NCBI GenBank assembly: GCA_032622095.1
Contig: CP136068.1
Span: 152,049,151 to 152,113,150 of the forward strand
DNA length: 64,000 nt
Source of the DNA: Siphonodentalium dalli
Lineage: Eukaryota; Mollusca; Scaphopoda; Gadilida; Siphonodentaliidae
Reading direction: 5' to 3'
Made by a program: the position numbers and the translations under genes. Below, one piece after another: positions 1 through 11,520 of this stretch. Positions within the stretch are counted from its first letter, which is position 1. Each line of letters starts with the position of its first letter. Below the pieces are notes generated by a model. That model saw only the letters and a program-made list of their open reading frames with translations, was not told the origin of the DNA and made no database searches.

Positions 1-522
1 ATATTGGTTTCGCGAATGACCAACTCAGAATTCCGTTAAAATAACAATAACAACCAGCACCTATAACGAACCGTTTTACTGGACTTGGCCTACTGGTCGC
101 GTAGTTCCGACTTTTAAATAAACGGAATTTCCAACTCTATAAATAAATAAAAGCCCCACAATGCATTCGCCCTGTACAATCACCCAGTGAATTATCGATC
201 GACCATGCGATATAAAAAAAAACAAAAGCTAGAAACACCACACTACGGTGGCGTAATAATCCCTTACTTCAATCATTTGCCGCTTATAGTCTATTCCTCT
301 TTTCTTTTGGTGTTTTAATGGATTGTCCTCTCTTTTTGTATGTTTTTAATGATTTGTCAATTTGGGAACTTGGGTTTTGGAACCTTTGGTGCTGATTCAA
401 TGTTGATGTCAGGACATAATCTGTCATATTTTATTTATCTATTTATGCAAAATAATTAATAAAATACATACAAGGAGATAACAAACATATAACAAATACA
501 CCACAATACTATAACAAAAAGC
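1..522. other. AT-rich flank of the MULE remnant, nothing recognised
   Basis: No coding, RNA or repeat signal seen. The stretch follows the 3' end of the broken MULE transposase on the minus strand and could contain its 3' untranslated or terminal sequence; I could not identify a terminal inverted repeat. Confidence 0.4.
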
Positions 523-1533
523 TCAATGGCGAACTAATTTAGCGATTGAATCTAAGTATTCTACAATGTCGATCTCGTTTTCCCTGAATATTCTCTTGAA
601 CGCCCGATATTTTCTTCTCTGTGGTTGAACTCTGCCGCCACCAGTCAATTGAAGTATCGTCGATTCTGTATAGGCTTGTTCTTTTTTAATGTGGTCGATC
701 ATGACGAATATGTTTGGTTTTGAAGCTGCTATATAACCTTGAAGCTTTCTGTGCCACCCTTCGACGTGGTTTGTGGTCCGGGGGCCGGTTGTATTATCGT
801 GATTCCACTGCACAGTCATAATCGGAAAACTTTGTCACGCGGTCGTCGATTTGGCGGTCTGTTGTTTCCATGTATTCTTCCCATTCTAACAGTACATTGA
901 GCCAAGCATCGCTCAACTGGTCGACGGGGACGAATGGTAAGGCGATGGCACGTATGCACTGGCTGTAGTGAAACATGCACCCTTTGAGTTGCGTTGTTGG
1001 AAATATGTCTTTAATCGCGTTCTGTGCCGCTTTCTCGTAGTCTCGACAGGACTCCATACACAAGTGGCAACATCTTGTTGTCGACGAACGCATGTATCGT
1101 GTACATCTGATGGTAGAGATTCGGACTCTTGTCGAAGGTACCGTCGCAGAACCAGGTGTCGGCGTCTTGAAGAAATTGTAGATTGCTGGCTGTCGCGAAT
1201 ATCATGATGTCGTTGTCTCTTTCTGACGATAGCAGGAAAACTTCGCCGGTGGTTGTTGTTGCGTATCGTTCTGGTATTTGTATCTCGGTTCTCGCTTTTG
1301 GCAACTTTGGCTTCGTTATAAGAATTTGAAATAAGAAAATGCATGTGTCGTACCTGGTCAGAATCAACTAGATGGTTGTGTTGACTCATTGAAGAACTAA
1401 CTATCTCGTTCTTTGTTTTGATGGTGGCACCACAGCCATTCTTACAACACACCAAGTGGACATTCTCATATCGACGTGAAGTTGTTGAAAACGAGGTGTT
1501 TGTCTCCTCGACCGTTGGGGATGAAGAATACAT
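523..1533 (-). pseudogene. Broken FLYWCH zinc-finger / MULE-type transposase
   Basis: Remnant of a Mutator-like (MULE) DNA transposase with an N-terminal FLYWCH finger. The order on the minus strand is right for the family. Near 1480-1370 is a finger with CCKNGCGA and then SQHNH (Cys-x4-Cys then His-x-His). Near 1300-1080 is a MULE core with DADTWFCDGTF followed by YTIHAFVDNKMLPLVYGVL. Near 1040-960 is DYEKAAQNAIKDIFP then GCMFHYSQCI. Near 790-730 is RTTNHVEGWHRKL, the family's C-terminal signature. These blocks lie in at least three shifted frames. After PLVYGVL the frame jumps almost at once to the DYEKA block, so the usual middle segment of the core is missing. A start is available at 1533, just after an in-frame stop. 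Short introns could explain some shifts, but the missing core segment argues for a dead copy. Confidence 0.82.
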
Positions 1534-2199
1534 TTACTTGAGAACTTGCCATGATGAAGATAGAACATTGAATATGCTCAACTTTGGAGAGACATGGGAT
1601 TTTTATAGCTCAATACGATGCAACAACAACATTGCAAACGGGAGCTGGGCAAACTGTTATTTAATTAATACAGACTATAGGCGCGACGCTCACACCTTGC
1701 CGGCGCTATTTTTGCAGGCTCGTCGGCAAAGTGAGAATAAGCGTGTATACAGTACCAGACAGTGCAAAATATATATATTAAAGATGGATTTTCTTTTCAT
1801 ATAATAATTTTGAAATATATATGTGGGTATAAAATAATAAATATGAATTGATCTGACCTCTGTCTTGATCTTGCATATACTAGTAATCAGCATATTAATG
1901 GTTTGTCATCATAAGGCATGACACCATGATTGCACAAGCTCTCCCTTTGGAATGCTGGGCACCTGCTGCTAATATGTTCCTCACACAATGCAACCAAGTA
2001 GATCTCTGTAGACAAGCAACAAGCATTTAATAATAAATTTGATTAACGGATACTGAGGAGTAGTTATTTGATTCATATTTAATTATTATTTACCGATGTC
2101 AGGTAATATAAGGTTCAATAAAAAGCATCGGTAAGGCCGTTCGCTAACCCACAATTGATTGCATTTCTGGGGTACTACAGCATCTAGTTAAAGTTGAAA
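1534..2199. other. Intergenic, nothing recognised
   Basis: AT-rich sequence upstream of the MULE remnant. Short open frames here show no family motif and no splice context. Confidence 0.35.
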
Positions 2200-2201
2200 T
2201 A

Positions 2202-2337
2202 CAGTAACACCCTAAATAATCGACTTCTCAGTGAGAGCTTTCCGATGAATGGCAACAAGCCATATTTCCGACTAAATCCTGAAAAGTTACCCATAATTCT
2301 GCTGTGGTTAAGGAGTCGATTATTTAGGGCTTTACTG
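2202..2337. mobile_element. Partial copy of a TA-flanked foldback MITE
   Basis: Starts CAGTAACACCC and ends GGGCTTTACTG between TA dinucleotides. Its right half matches the full 213-bp copy at 48350-48562 almost base for base (ATGGCAACAAGCCATATTTC, then GTTACCCATAATTCTGCTG). The left arm is largely deleted. TA duplication and CAGT ends suggest a Tc1/mariner-type MITE. Confidence 0.75.
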
Positions 2338-3077
2338 TACCTGAAAATATATGAACGAACTTCTAGTACATTTTTTTGTGTGTATGAAAGATATTTATAT
2401 GAATTTGATTATGTGAGTCAAATATTATAGTCAGCTTTTAACCCTTTGAACCCCGACGTCCTGAACGTTTAATGGTCCCAACCCGAGGCGCCTGACATTA
2501 TATAGTGTTCCGACGATGTAACTCATAATACTCTTAACTCGGACGTATATATATACATGTATACATGCTCAACTATACACAATCTACTATGCTAACTGAA
2601 CTATGTCACAAGGTATTTCAACGTGACAGTCCCTTGTTCAATATACATGAAGATTATATTGCGGCTCCCTTTGGTCGCGCGCTATATATTTATAACGAAA
2701 TTCTTATCATTTGCCAGCTACGATAAAGGGCGTTTCTCAAAATGCTCCTCTGAGTATGCGCGAAGAAACAGACCCCGTCTCCAATTTGGCTACTAAAATC
2801 AGAGGAATGAACATGTGACTCATTCGCGCAAAGTACAAGCACAATTCTAGTTATTTTGTGCTTTGATCGCGAAATTTATAACGAAATACTTCCCCTTCCC
2901 AGACGATAAAAAGCCTCTTTTTTTCTCAAAATATGCCTCTGTGCATGCGCGAAGAAAAACCATCTGTCATCAATTTGTCTATGAAAGTAAAGTGGATAAA
3001 CATGTGACACATGTGTGCAAAGTAAATGTACAACTCTAGTTGATATGTGCGTTTATTGTGCTGTAATTTCGTGTCAA
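2338..3077. other. Intergenic with weak internal duplication
   Basis: Two related stretches near 2700-2850 and 2880-3020 share motifs such as ATGCGCGAAGAAA and AACATGTGAC, so the region contains an old tandem duplication of roughly 190 bp. No gene seen. Confidence 0.4.
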
Positions 3078-3210
3078 CACTGAAAAAAACAACTTAGTCA
3101 TAGCCTTCGTCAACCCGTAACTTAGTTATTTTTTACTAACGTAACCAAAAGTAACTAAGATTGACCTTAGTCACACCTTAGTTACTAAGGTTGGCCTTAG
3201 ACAAACCATG
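3078..3210. repeat. ACTTAGTCA-type repeat, left end
   Basis: Begins CACTGAAAAAAACAACTTAG and runs through alternating ACTTAGT/ACTAAG words. The same sequence recurs at 7935-8062. Its outer end is mirrored by the right end at 8635-8865 (ACTAAGATTTTGTTTTCAGTG shortened to its CAGTG end). It may be one terminus of a larger DNA element into which the LTR retroelement inserted. Confidence 0.6.
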
Positions 3211-3440
3211 GGTAAAATAGTATTCACCTATGTTTATGGGAATTAATCATAGATGCATATACATCGTGTACAAGTGGCGACTCAATGTAATATACATTTA
3301 GGCGATTTCAGGGAGGATACTACATGGCTGATCATAAACACATAAACCCTGGATTTCAACTTCAATTTACCCACTCCCCCCATATTATTTGAGCATGCAT
3401 GGATTTGATACATGTCCACATATAAAAGCTATATATATTA
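3211..3440. other. Spacer between repeat and LTR element
   Basis: Unique-looking sequence ending in ATTA, which is the left copy of the 4-bp target duplication of the LTR retroelement. Confidence 0.4.
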
Positions 3441-3894
3441 TGTTGTACGGCTGGATTTAACGTAGATATAGTAACTCCAACAACAAATTAAAGGGTTAAT
3501 AAAGTGTATTTAAAATAAAGGCATCAACATAATCATATCACAGCAGTCAGTATTAAAAACCATTAAAGATACTCCATAAAATGAAATCTGCATTTCATTA
3601 TATATATCTAGAATTGGTGATCCAAAATAGTACGTCCGACCATTTCAAATATTAATTACTGAGTGCCCCCCAGACCACGCTAATTTTCCCGCCAGTCCCA
3701 GGTGAGTGCTAATCAGTGTGCAGGTGACACAATCATTCATGCTCGCTCTCACGCGCACACACACTGACACACATTTCAGTTAACCCACAAAAGGCTGAAA
3801 TAACAAAGCAGGATGCGCGCAAGTATCATGATATATAGAAGATTATATACAACCGCGCAGTGTACTAAAACAGATAAAAACGGCACCTATAACA
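3441..3894 (-). repeat. 3' LTR
   Basis: 454-bp terminal repeat, nearly identical to 7212-7669. The visible differences are few: four bases missing near 3671 (CCATGCAGACC versus CCAGACC) and single substitutions such as one near 3830. Confidence 0.9.
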
Positions 3895-3906
3895 TTCACC
3901 CCCTCC
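3895..3906 (-). promoter_or_regulatory. Polypurine tract of the LTR element
   Basis: Minus strand reads GGAGGGGGTGAA directly next to the TG start of the 3' LTR, the expected place and composition for the plus-strand primer of an LTR retroelement. Confidence 0.8.
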
Positions 3907-4705
3907 AGGTGAAGAATGGCTCCTGACATTCACAAAAATAAATGAACGATTTAGGTAGGCATTTCCATTTAGAATATCACCATCTTACAATAGTAAATGC
4001 TGAAATAAACTGCAAGTCAAAATCTGCAACAGGTAGCTGCAAAAGTGGCAGCATGTATACTAGTACAGGTTATTGCTGAAACTGTACAACCTGATATCAA
4101 ATGAAAAACACATCACTGATGCCGGGTATCAGATCTGAAATATCTAATAATTACAGCTGGTAACATGTAGAGGAATCTGTAGTACAATTTACAATTTAAC
4201 ATGAGAGGCTGAAATAAAACCTACAAGTCATTTCTGCAATAGGTTCAGTCTCTGCAAAGTTAATATGCTCAAATTAAATTGATTTATCACTAAATCAAAT
4301 ATCTGACATGAAATACTAATGAAGGAATGTGGTTATATAATAGTGGAATAGTATATACAATACTATCTCCAAAGTTGAACCTGGAAAGGAAAATTTCTTA
4401 CATAGCTGGAACATCAGTCAGTTTTTACACGGCACAGGGTCTTCAGCTGAAATAATCTTACTTGGCCTTTGACCGGAATGAGACAGTATGTATAACAAGT
4501 CATTACATAATAAAAAATACACAATAAGATTAAAATATGAGAAAGCAGCACAATACTATCCCATGAGATACCTGGAATTTACAAAGGACATTTCTCATGA
4601 ACTGGTACCTCAGTAGGTTTTGACCATTACTGGATCTTCAGCTGAAATTCCTACCAGGCCCTCTTTCATACAGATAAGCATGTGTTTTAGAATCTCAAAA
4701 TAGAT

Positions 4706-5275
4706 TTATAAAATGAATAGCAATGCAGAAATGATCACACAGTTGATGTTAGACAAATACAATTGTATCTGCAACTTGAGGACAGACCCAGGATCCAAGT
4801 CGATCTGCCGGGCCTTCTTGTGCCTAACTGGTCTTTGATGTCTATACTGAAATTGATCATTTATAGGGGTTGAAGCTGAAATTCCATCTGTAATGTTGTT
4901 AAGTGTGGACTGAGATGCTGGACTACTCTCAAAGTTACCTGGAATATGAGAACTTACATTATAAGGGTGTGTTTCAGAAGTATTACTATTTCTGTGACCT
5001 GTAATGTAAGAACGAGAATCCATAGGCGACATATAAGTAGAAGAGTGAATAGGAGAAGACATCTGAGAAATCTCAGGGATTCCAGAAGGAACAGATTGAT
5101 GAGGATCCTTATGTATATGAGATTTGGATCTTAAAATAAGACCATTATCTGAATCACTATCTTCACTGCTGGAGCTTACTTCTACATCCTTCTGAACTTT
5201 CTTCTTTTTCATCTGCCTAGCTTCTTTAGTCTCTTCAACCACATTGGAAGAAATATAATTAAATGGCAACAGCAT
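4706..5275 (-). pseudogene. Remnant coding frame of the LTR element
   Basis: 189-codon open frame inside the retroelement. The N-terminal third is Lys- and Ser/Asp-rich (MKKKKVQKDVE, then SSSSEDSDSDN), the middle is Ser/Thr/Pro-rich, and the end has QRPVRHKKARQIDLDPG. The last motif resembles the basic tails that follow integrase in Ty3/gypsy polyproteins (family knowledge; assignment is inference). No catalytic motif is present. It could be the tail of a deleted polyprotein or an unrelated accessory frame. Confidence 0.4.
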
Positions 5276-5648
5276 ATTTCCAAGTCATGCCTGTAGTAAG
5301 TAAATATTAACTAAATTTACTAATCACGGAGTAACTGAGACTAAGTCAGCTGAAAAAAAAAAGTTATATCAGCTAAACATGGAGAAAATGTAACGTAATT
5401 TCAGACCAAGTTGGCTGCAAAAGCTGAAATGTTTGAAATTCTGACTAAGTCTGATACAAGTACACATGAGCGTAAACTGAAATAGAAATATTCTAAGTCC
5501 GACTACGGAGTAATTGCAATCTATCACAGGTAAACAAATGCTGAAAATATTCTAAGTCGAAACTAGTCACCTAATTTCAATAATAAATGCGGACGACACA
5601 ATAAATTTTCAAAGTCCAAAAAATATATGCTGAAAATATTCTATGTTG

Positions 5649-5870
5649 AAACAAGTTACCTAATTCCGATGTATAACAACGTCGGACAAATCTGAAAAGT
5701 TATAAAGTTGAAACAAGTTGCCTAACTCCGATGTATAACAACTTCGGACAAATCTGAAAAATTTATGAAGTTGAAACAAGTTGCCTAACTCCGATGTATA
5801 ATAACTGCGGACAAATCTGAAAAGTTGAAGTTGAAACAATTTTCCTATTCTCAAGCTACTGCGGCCTCGG
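5649..5870. repeat. About 62-bp tandem repeat inside the LTR element
   Basis: Three and a half units beginning GAAACAAGTTRCCTAA at 5649, 5711, 5774 and 5834. Each contains CCGATGTATAA and CGGACAAATCTGAAAA. The last unit is partial and diverged. The repeat keeps a minus-strand frame open (5660-5854) but this looks incidental. Confidence 0.85.
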
Positions 5871-7189
5871 ACAATGAATATAAATTTTCATAGACGCAAG
5901 CGCAGCTGAAATATAATAACTCAAAACACAATCATGCAATTCTCGAACAAACACACAAGTGCAAGAAAAAGTGCAGGGGTGAGAGCCTAATGCACAAAGA
6001 TTTTCACACGCCTAGCGACTACTTACACCAAACACACTCACAAGTGCACATACTGAAAAAGGTTAAAGAAAACTGCAAACCCACATAAGAGAAAAGTGGA
6101 GCTAAATTACATGAGACCCATGTTAGTTGGTGCGGGAAAAAAACAGACGGCAAAAAATAGCAAAATCCAAAATGGCCCAATAAAATGTGGACAATTTTCT
6201 TTTTAATTGAAACCTATAAACTATTCCTAATGATAAGTTGGTCAGACGCACAGATCGCCTACCTGAATAACATCAACAATATAGTATATAAAAAATTCCA
6301 TGAATTGAATGGAATTTAGCACCATATAACAAATCACCATACAAATATGAAATGTCACTTTAAGACAGACAATGACATTTATCATAACATGTCGACTGTC
6401 ATATCACATCAATGGAATAACTATCATAAATACATTTGAATATAATTATAGTCAAGATTATTTAGTGTCTATTTCATAGCACCTATAAACTGACAGAAAC
6501 ATTGTCACGGAAATGAAAGTCAACAGTTTCCAACGACGAACAAATCTCAATAAATCGACAAGCGACGGTATCCCAAAGTGTACAGATCGAAGTTCCACGT
6601 TTTGACGGTCGCGAACGCGAATGGTAGGCCTACGCAACAGTTTTAACGCGAAGCCGGCTATAACGAATACCTCATTCTGTCTCACCAATGCACTGATAGT
6701 ATTATACACAGTTTAAAACTTGAATAAATAGTTGATTTTCAAGCGACACAAATTGTGTTGACATCTTTTTCGCTGATCACTTCAAATCAGGGAAACCCAA
6801 TTTATTTATAGAAAATGAGATGTGACGTCACTCGCCACCGGTGTCCAAGAAATAAGGTCCGGGCTTCTCAGTCAGTGGGAGGGGGGTGTATGAAAACTTT
6901 GCCCTACCTCAATGGTCTCTGATTCCCAATCTCTTGAACACATCGTTACCACGATTCCTTAGAAAACCCGAACATTCTGTGATCTTTAGTCTTTGTGCAC
7001 AGAATTGAGTATCCGGAGAATCCCAAGTTCACACGTAGCTTGCAACTGTGTAGGTTACACGAACAGCGACACACAAGAGTCCAGATGGTCGATTCCTCCC
7101 GCGATGGTGTTAACCCCGTGGTGATTTTCTGCGAAGAAAATCGGGCACCATCTCGTTCTCTGGAATCGCCGCTGGATCACACTTTATTA

Positions 7190-7207
7190 GTCCCATATCG
7201 GGCGCCA
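7190..7207 (-). promoter_or_regulatory. Primer-binding site of the LTR element
   Basis: Minus strand TGGCGCCCGATATGGGAC starts four bases after the 5' LTR. It begins TGG, complementary to a tRNA CCA end, and resembles the lysine/aspartate tRNA-type sites starting TGGCGCCC. The exact tRNA cannot be fixed without a tRNA set. Confidence 0.82.
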
Positions 7208-7211
7208 AGTT

Positions 7212-7669
7212 TGTTGTACGGCTGGATTTAACGTAGATATAGTAACTCCAACAACAAATTAAAGGGTTAATAAAGTGTATTTAAAATAAAGGCATCAACA
7301 TAATCATATCACAGCAGTCAGTATTAAAAACCATTAAAGATACTCCATAAAATGAAATCTGCATTTCATTATATATATCTAGAATTGGTGATCCAAAATA
7401 GTACGTCCGACCATTTCAAATATTAATTACTGAGTGCCCCCCATGCAGACCACGCTAATTTTCCCGCCAGTCCCAGGTGAGTGCTAATCAGTGTGCAGGT
7501 GACACAATCATTCATGCTCGCTCTCACGCGCACACACACTGACACACATTTCAGTTAACCCACAAAAGGCTGAAATAACAAAGCAGGATGCGCGCAAGTA
7601 TCGTGATATATAGAAGATTATATACAACCGCGCAGTGTACTAAAACAGATAAAAACGGCACCTATAACA
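7212..7669 (-). repeat. 5' LTR
   Basis: 458-bp terminal repeat matching 3441-3894, followed on its outer side by ATTA, the right copy of the target duplication. Confidence 0.9.
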
Positions 7670-7892
7670 ATTATATAACTGTTGATATTAATTGTTTTGT
7701 TATACTAGATGCCAGGTTACTCGGAATTTCCACGCGTAAATATAATTTTGGATTTTAGGACAACAGGAGGCGACGCATGATCGAGTGACGTATCCCTCTC
7801 CTTCCATCCTGGAATCCGACTTTGGTGGTGCATTATCTTCTGAACACAATCCGATAAGAAACACTATTCGAGACCGTCCGAAGTAGCATAGC

Positions 7893-8062
7893 ATTTGACT
7901 AACGTAACCCAAAGTAACTAAGTTTGACCTTAGTCACAGAAAAACTTAGTCATAGCCTTAGTAAACCCGTAATTTAGTCATTTTTGACTAACGTAACCCA
8001 AAGTAACTAAGTTTGACCTTAGTCACAGCTTAGTTACTAAGGTTGGCCTTTGACAGACCTAT
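7893..8062. repeat. ACTTAGTCA-type repeat, internal copy
   Basis: Contains two copies of a segment ACTAACGTAACCCAAAGTAA followed by CTAAGTTTGACCTTAGTCAC. The segment from 7935 matches 3090-3210. It marks the sequence to the right of the LTR insertion as related to that on its left. Confidence 0.65.
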
Positions 8063-8634
8063 ATAGCTAGGTGGTTCAGTGCAGAGGTCAAATGTTAGTA
8101 TATATACTTACGTAACGATGTGTATATTTATGCAAGTTTATTGATGCAGGCTGAGTTGTTGTATTTGCCAGGGGTTAATTTATTCATATATAAATTATAA
8201 TGAAAGTGTCATTCGTTTCGGTTTTGGGTTTTATATTTTTACCAACTTTCGGCATTATCTCCCTTAGATTACTCTTTCGAGTCTTTGCAGACGATACAAC
8301 TAAAAGGCGTCTTTCGCGCTTGTCAGAATCTGGATTAAAATCCGTTACAGATCACAATTCTAGTAATTTCTCAGAGGAGCTAATTTAACTTATAATTATA
8401 TAGTCATACTAGAGAATACACCTGCATCCGATATAAAGAGTAACTCTTTCTGTGTGATGTGAACATATTTGATTGAAATTCAGACTACAGAAGTTCAGTG
8501 TTTGGACAACCTACATTGTTTATATTGTTTAATTGTTTCAATAGTTAATAAAATTTATGTTGATAAGTCATTATTTTCATTGCAGGGTTATGATATCCCT
8601 AATAATTAGGCCCAATTACATGTACTAATGGATA
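8063..8634. other. No supported gene
   Basis: Holds a 62-codon frame at 8200-8388 with a hydrophobic start but no splice context or family match. It lies between related TTAGTCA repeats, so it is probably the interior of a transposon. Confidence 0.35.
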
Positions 8635-8865
8635 CAGTGATGCCTTAGTCAAGCCTTAGTTATTTCCGACTAAGGCCTTAGTTATTTCTGACTAAGGCCT
8701 TAGTCATTTATGACTAAGGCCTGAGTCAGAATTGACTAAGGCCTTAGTCAGAAATGACTAGGGCCCGCCTTAGTCATTTCTGACTAAGCTAAGTTAGTTA
8801 GTTTTGAGACGGGGGTTCTGACTAAGGTAACTAAGTTACTTTTGACTAAGATTTTGTTTTCAGTG
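8635..8865. repeat. Tandem palindromic ACTAAGGCCTTAGT array
   Basis: Five or so short units built on GACTAAGGCCTTAGTY separated by ATTTCTG/TTTATG/AATTGA spacers. Every unit is self-complementary. The block ends CTTTTGACTAAG then TTTTCAGTG, an inverted counterpart of the left end at 3078. Confidence 0.75.
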
Positions 8866-9460
8866 AAATATCATATGAATTCCGGACAGGTCTCCCGGGA
8901 TATGGGAATATAAGGATTGGACCGGTATTCCGGTCTCTCGGGTTCAAAGGGCTAAGGCCAACCAAAATTGTTTCTCAGGCAATTTTATTTTCAGATCAGT
9001 ACGGGAGGGAGGACTTAATTCAGTGATGAATGACTATTAGTATCCTGACTAAGTATGAAGTATGGGAAGCCGTTTTCACATTTTTTATTTATTTAGACTT
9101 AAGTGCAAATATGCACTTTATGACGTCCAAATAAATAAAAATGAGAAAAAGGCTTGCCATAAATAATGAGACAAAATTGAAATATATGTAATGTAATGGC
9201 CAACTCCAATGAATATTTTGTTGGCAATTTGGCCCAGTGTAAGACCATATCTATTTATCACTGAAACCATTGACCATTTTTGTACGATATCGCAACCGAA
9301 AACAGCATGGTTTCCTCATCGATATGGAAACGAGTTGGTATGATTTCTCAAATTTGAAACCAGGCAAAACAGCTTTCCTGGCACATTTTGTTTCACCGCA
9401 TGACACGTCGCATCAGAAAGTAGAACTTCTTGGGAATTTCCCACTGACGACAGACATTTA
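8866..9460. other. Intergenic, nothing recognised
   Basis: A 63-codon frame at 9270-9461 shows no motif. A weak hairpin with TTTATTTATTTAGACTTAAG lies near 9090-9145. Confidence 0.35.
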
Positions 9461-9478
9461 GGTCCGAATCGGCATCTC

Positions 9479-9665
9479 TGGTTTAGACTAGGTTTTATTC
9501 TAGACCAGGTTTAACTCCAGTTTAAACTAGGTTTAAGTAGGGTTTAAACTTGGTTTTACAGTAGTTAAACCAGGTTTATGGGAGTAAAACTGGGTTTTAG
9601 CGTACTTAAACCAAGTTTTGTGATAAACTCAGTTTAAGTTGAAACTAGGTTTTATTAACGTGATA
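9479..9665. repeat. GGTTTAAACTAGG-type subterminal repeats
   Basis: About eight loosely spaced words related to AGGTTTAAACTAGG on both strands, echoed at 9820-9860 and in reverse at 11808-11872. They behave like the subrepeats of a foldback terminus. Confidence 0.7.
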
Positions 9666-10199
9666 AAGTTATGGTAATATTACTAATTGTTTGTGGTGAA
9701 TTGGCTATATAATCATCAGTATAAGCTTAGGTATATATGATTTATACGTACCATACGTCTCGCCTCGAACATATACCTTTAAATATACTTTGAAAAAAAT
9801 TCAAAGTTAAACCACCCTACCCCAGGTTTGACTAAAACCTAGTTTTTTGGGTTTAATTATTCGGCCGATATTTTTCGCCCAATATTGATGTTGTTTCTTC
9901 GTGAATATGGGAGTGTTTATTTTGAATTGGGGGAGGCGTTTATGCGCGGGCGTTTGTCACTCAATGTAGATGCAGGAGAGTCTTAGTGGAATTCGGGGAG
10001 GCGATGTCGGTACTTATGAGATAAATTCTAACAAAATATGTGTAAGTGTGATGGATGATTTCTTGCTATATATGTCTGTTTGCAATTCGCTCGTTCGGAT
10101 GTCGATTTGGCGGCTGAGAGCATGGCGGGATCGGACTGATCAGATTGACACGTTAGACACGAACATGACTTTTGAAACTGATTCCTTATTCACAAAAAG

Positions 10200-11520
10200 G
10201 TCTCTTTCGGTCAATTTGGCGCATGGGTTGGTGGCCCGCCCAAATACCTATCAGAGACACCACAGCCTTCACCCGGGGGAGGTTAACGGCCACCCTGAGG
10301 GGGTGGAGTATGGACTATTTTGGAGAACTGTAATGATTTCGACCAATTTGATAGTATGGGTGGGTGGCTCGCCCCAAATAACCCATAGAAACACCCCACC
10401 CCTCACATCCGGGGGGGGGGGGGGGGGTACCACCGATGGGGTGAACGTGGGATATGGACCATTTTCGAGACTGGTAAGGATTTCGGCATGGATGGATGGC
10501 CCGCTCAAATGTCCCATAGAAACAGCCCACCCCTGAACGCTGGGGGACCACCCCAGGAGGTGAAAATGGGGTATGGACCATTTTCGAGAACGGTAAGGAT
10601 TTCGGTCAATTTGACGTCAGCAGTGTGGGTAGCCCGCTTCAACTACCCCCTATAAAAACCTCACCCGGAGGTACCACCCCGAGGGGGTGAAATGGAGTAT
10701 GGACCATTTTCGAGAACGGTGGGTGGCACATCCCAAATGCCCCCCATAGAAACACCCCACCCCCACTCGGACCCCATTTTCACCCGCGGTAAGGGTGGGG
10801 GTGTTTCTATGACTATATTTGAGGGCGGGCCGCCCACCAATGACGTCATATTGGCCGAAATCCTTACCGATCTCGATAACGGTCCATACCCCATTCTATG
10901 GGGTATTTGGGGCGGGCCACCTACACAATCGTAATATTGACCAACAGAGGCATGTTTTTGCGAATAATGAATAAAATGCTCCATACCCCATTTTCACCCC
11001 AGCAGGGTGGTACCCTCCAGGGATGAGGGTAGGGTGTCTATATGGGATATTTGGAGCAGGCCACATACCATCTTCAACCCTCGGGTGGTAACCCACCCCA
11101 CCCCGCCCGGATGTGAGGGGTGGGGTGTTTATATGTGTTATTTGAGGTACCCTTCCCCGGGGGTGAGGGTTGAGGTGTTTCTATTCGGAATTTGGGCGTA
11201 CCCAATTTCCACCTCCTCTGGTAGGACCCCTCCCCCCGGCAAGGGGTGGGTAGGGGTGGTTCTATGGTGTATTTTGATCGTGCCACCCACTCCTGCTGCC
11301 AAATTAATTAGCCTAAATCCTTACCGTCCATACCCCTGTTATCCCGGGGTGAGGGGTGATGTTTCTATCGGGTATTATGGGCGAGCCACCCATTCATGCT
11401 GTCAAATTCGCAGAAATCCTTCCCATCTCAAAAATGATCCATACCCCATTTTCACCCGTCCGGATGGTAACCCCGGGGTGGTGGTGTTTCTATGGGGTAT
11501 TTGTGGCGGGCCCCCACCCA
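10200..11520. repeat. GC-rich satellite, about 130-bp unit, with inversion
   Basis: Units contain CCCATAGAAACACCCCACCC, then GGTGAAAATGGGGTATGGAC, CATTTTCGAGAACGGTAAGG and ATTTCGG. Units run in one direction to about 10770 and in the other after about 10790 (GGGTGTTTCTATGGGGTATT). Open frames across it, on both strands, are Pro/Gly-rich shadows of the satellite. A G run occurs at 10411-10427. Confidence 0.85.

Larger units (their letters stand above)
3441..7669 (-). mobile_element. 4.2-kb LTR retroelement, non-autonomous
   Basis: Two near-identical LTRs of about 455 bp in direct orientation bound 3.3 kb of internal sequence. Read on the minus strand each LTR starts TGTTATAGG and ends GTACAACA (TG...CA). 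A primer-binding site follows the 5' LTR and a purine tract precedes the 3' LTR. ATTA flanks both sides (3437-3440 and 7670-7673) as target duplication. The interior has no recognisable protease, reverse transcriptase or integrase. Only a 189-codon frame with a gypsy-like tail remains, so this is a LARD-like or internally deleted element probably mobilised in trans. High LTR identity suggests fairly recent insertion. Confidence 0.88.

Noticed and set aside
8200-8388. 62-codon frame with hydrophobic start
   Set aside because: It could mimic a signal peptide, but there is no following exon, donor or homologue, and it lies among TTAGTCA repeats.
9970-10536. 188-codon plus-strand frame and overlapping minus-strand frames to 11585
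   Set aside because: They run through the GC-rich satellite of the foldback element. Pro/Gly-rich frames open on both strands are a by-product of the repeat.
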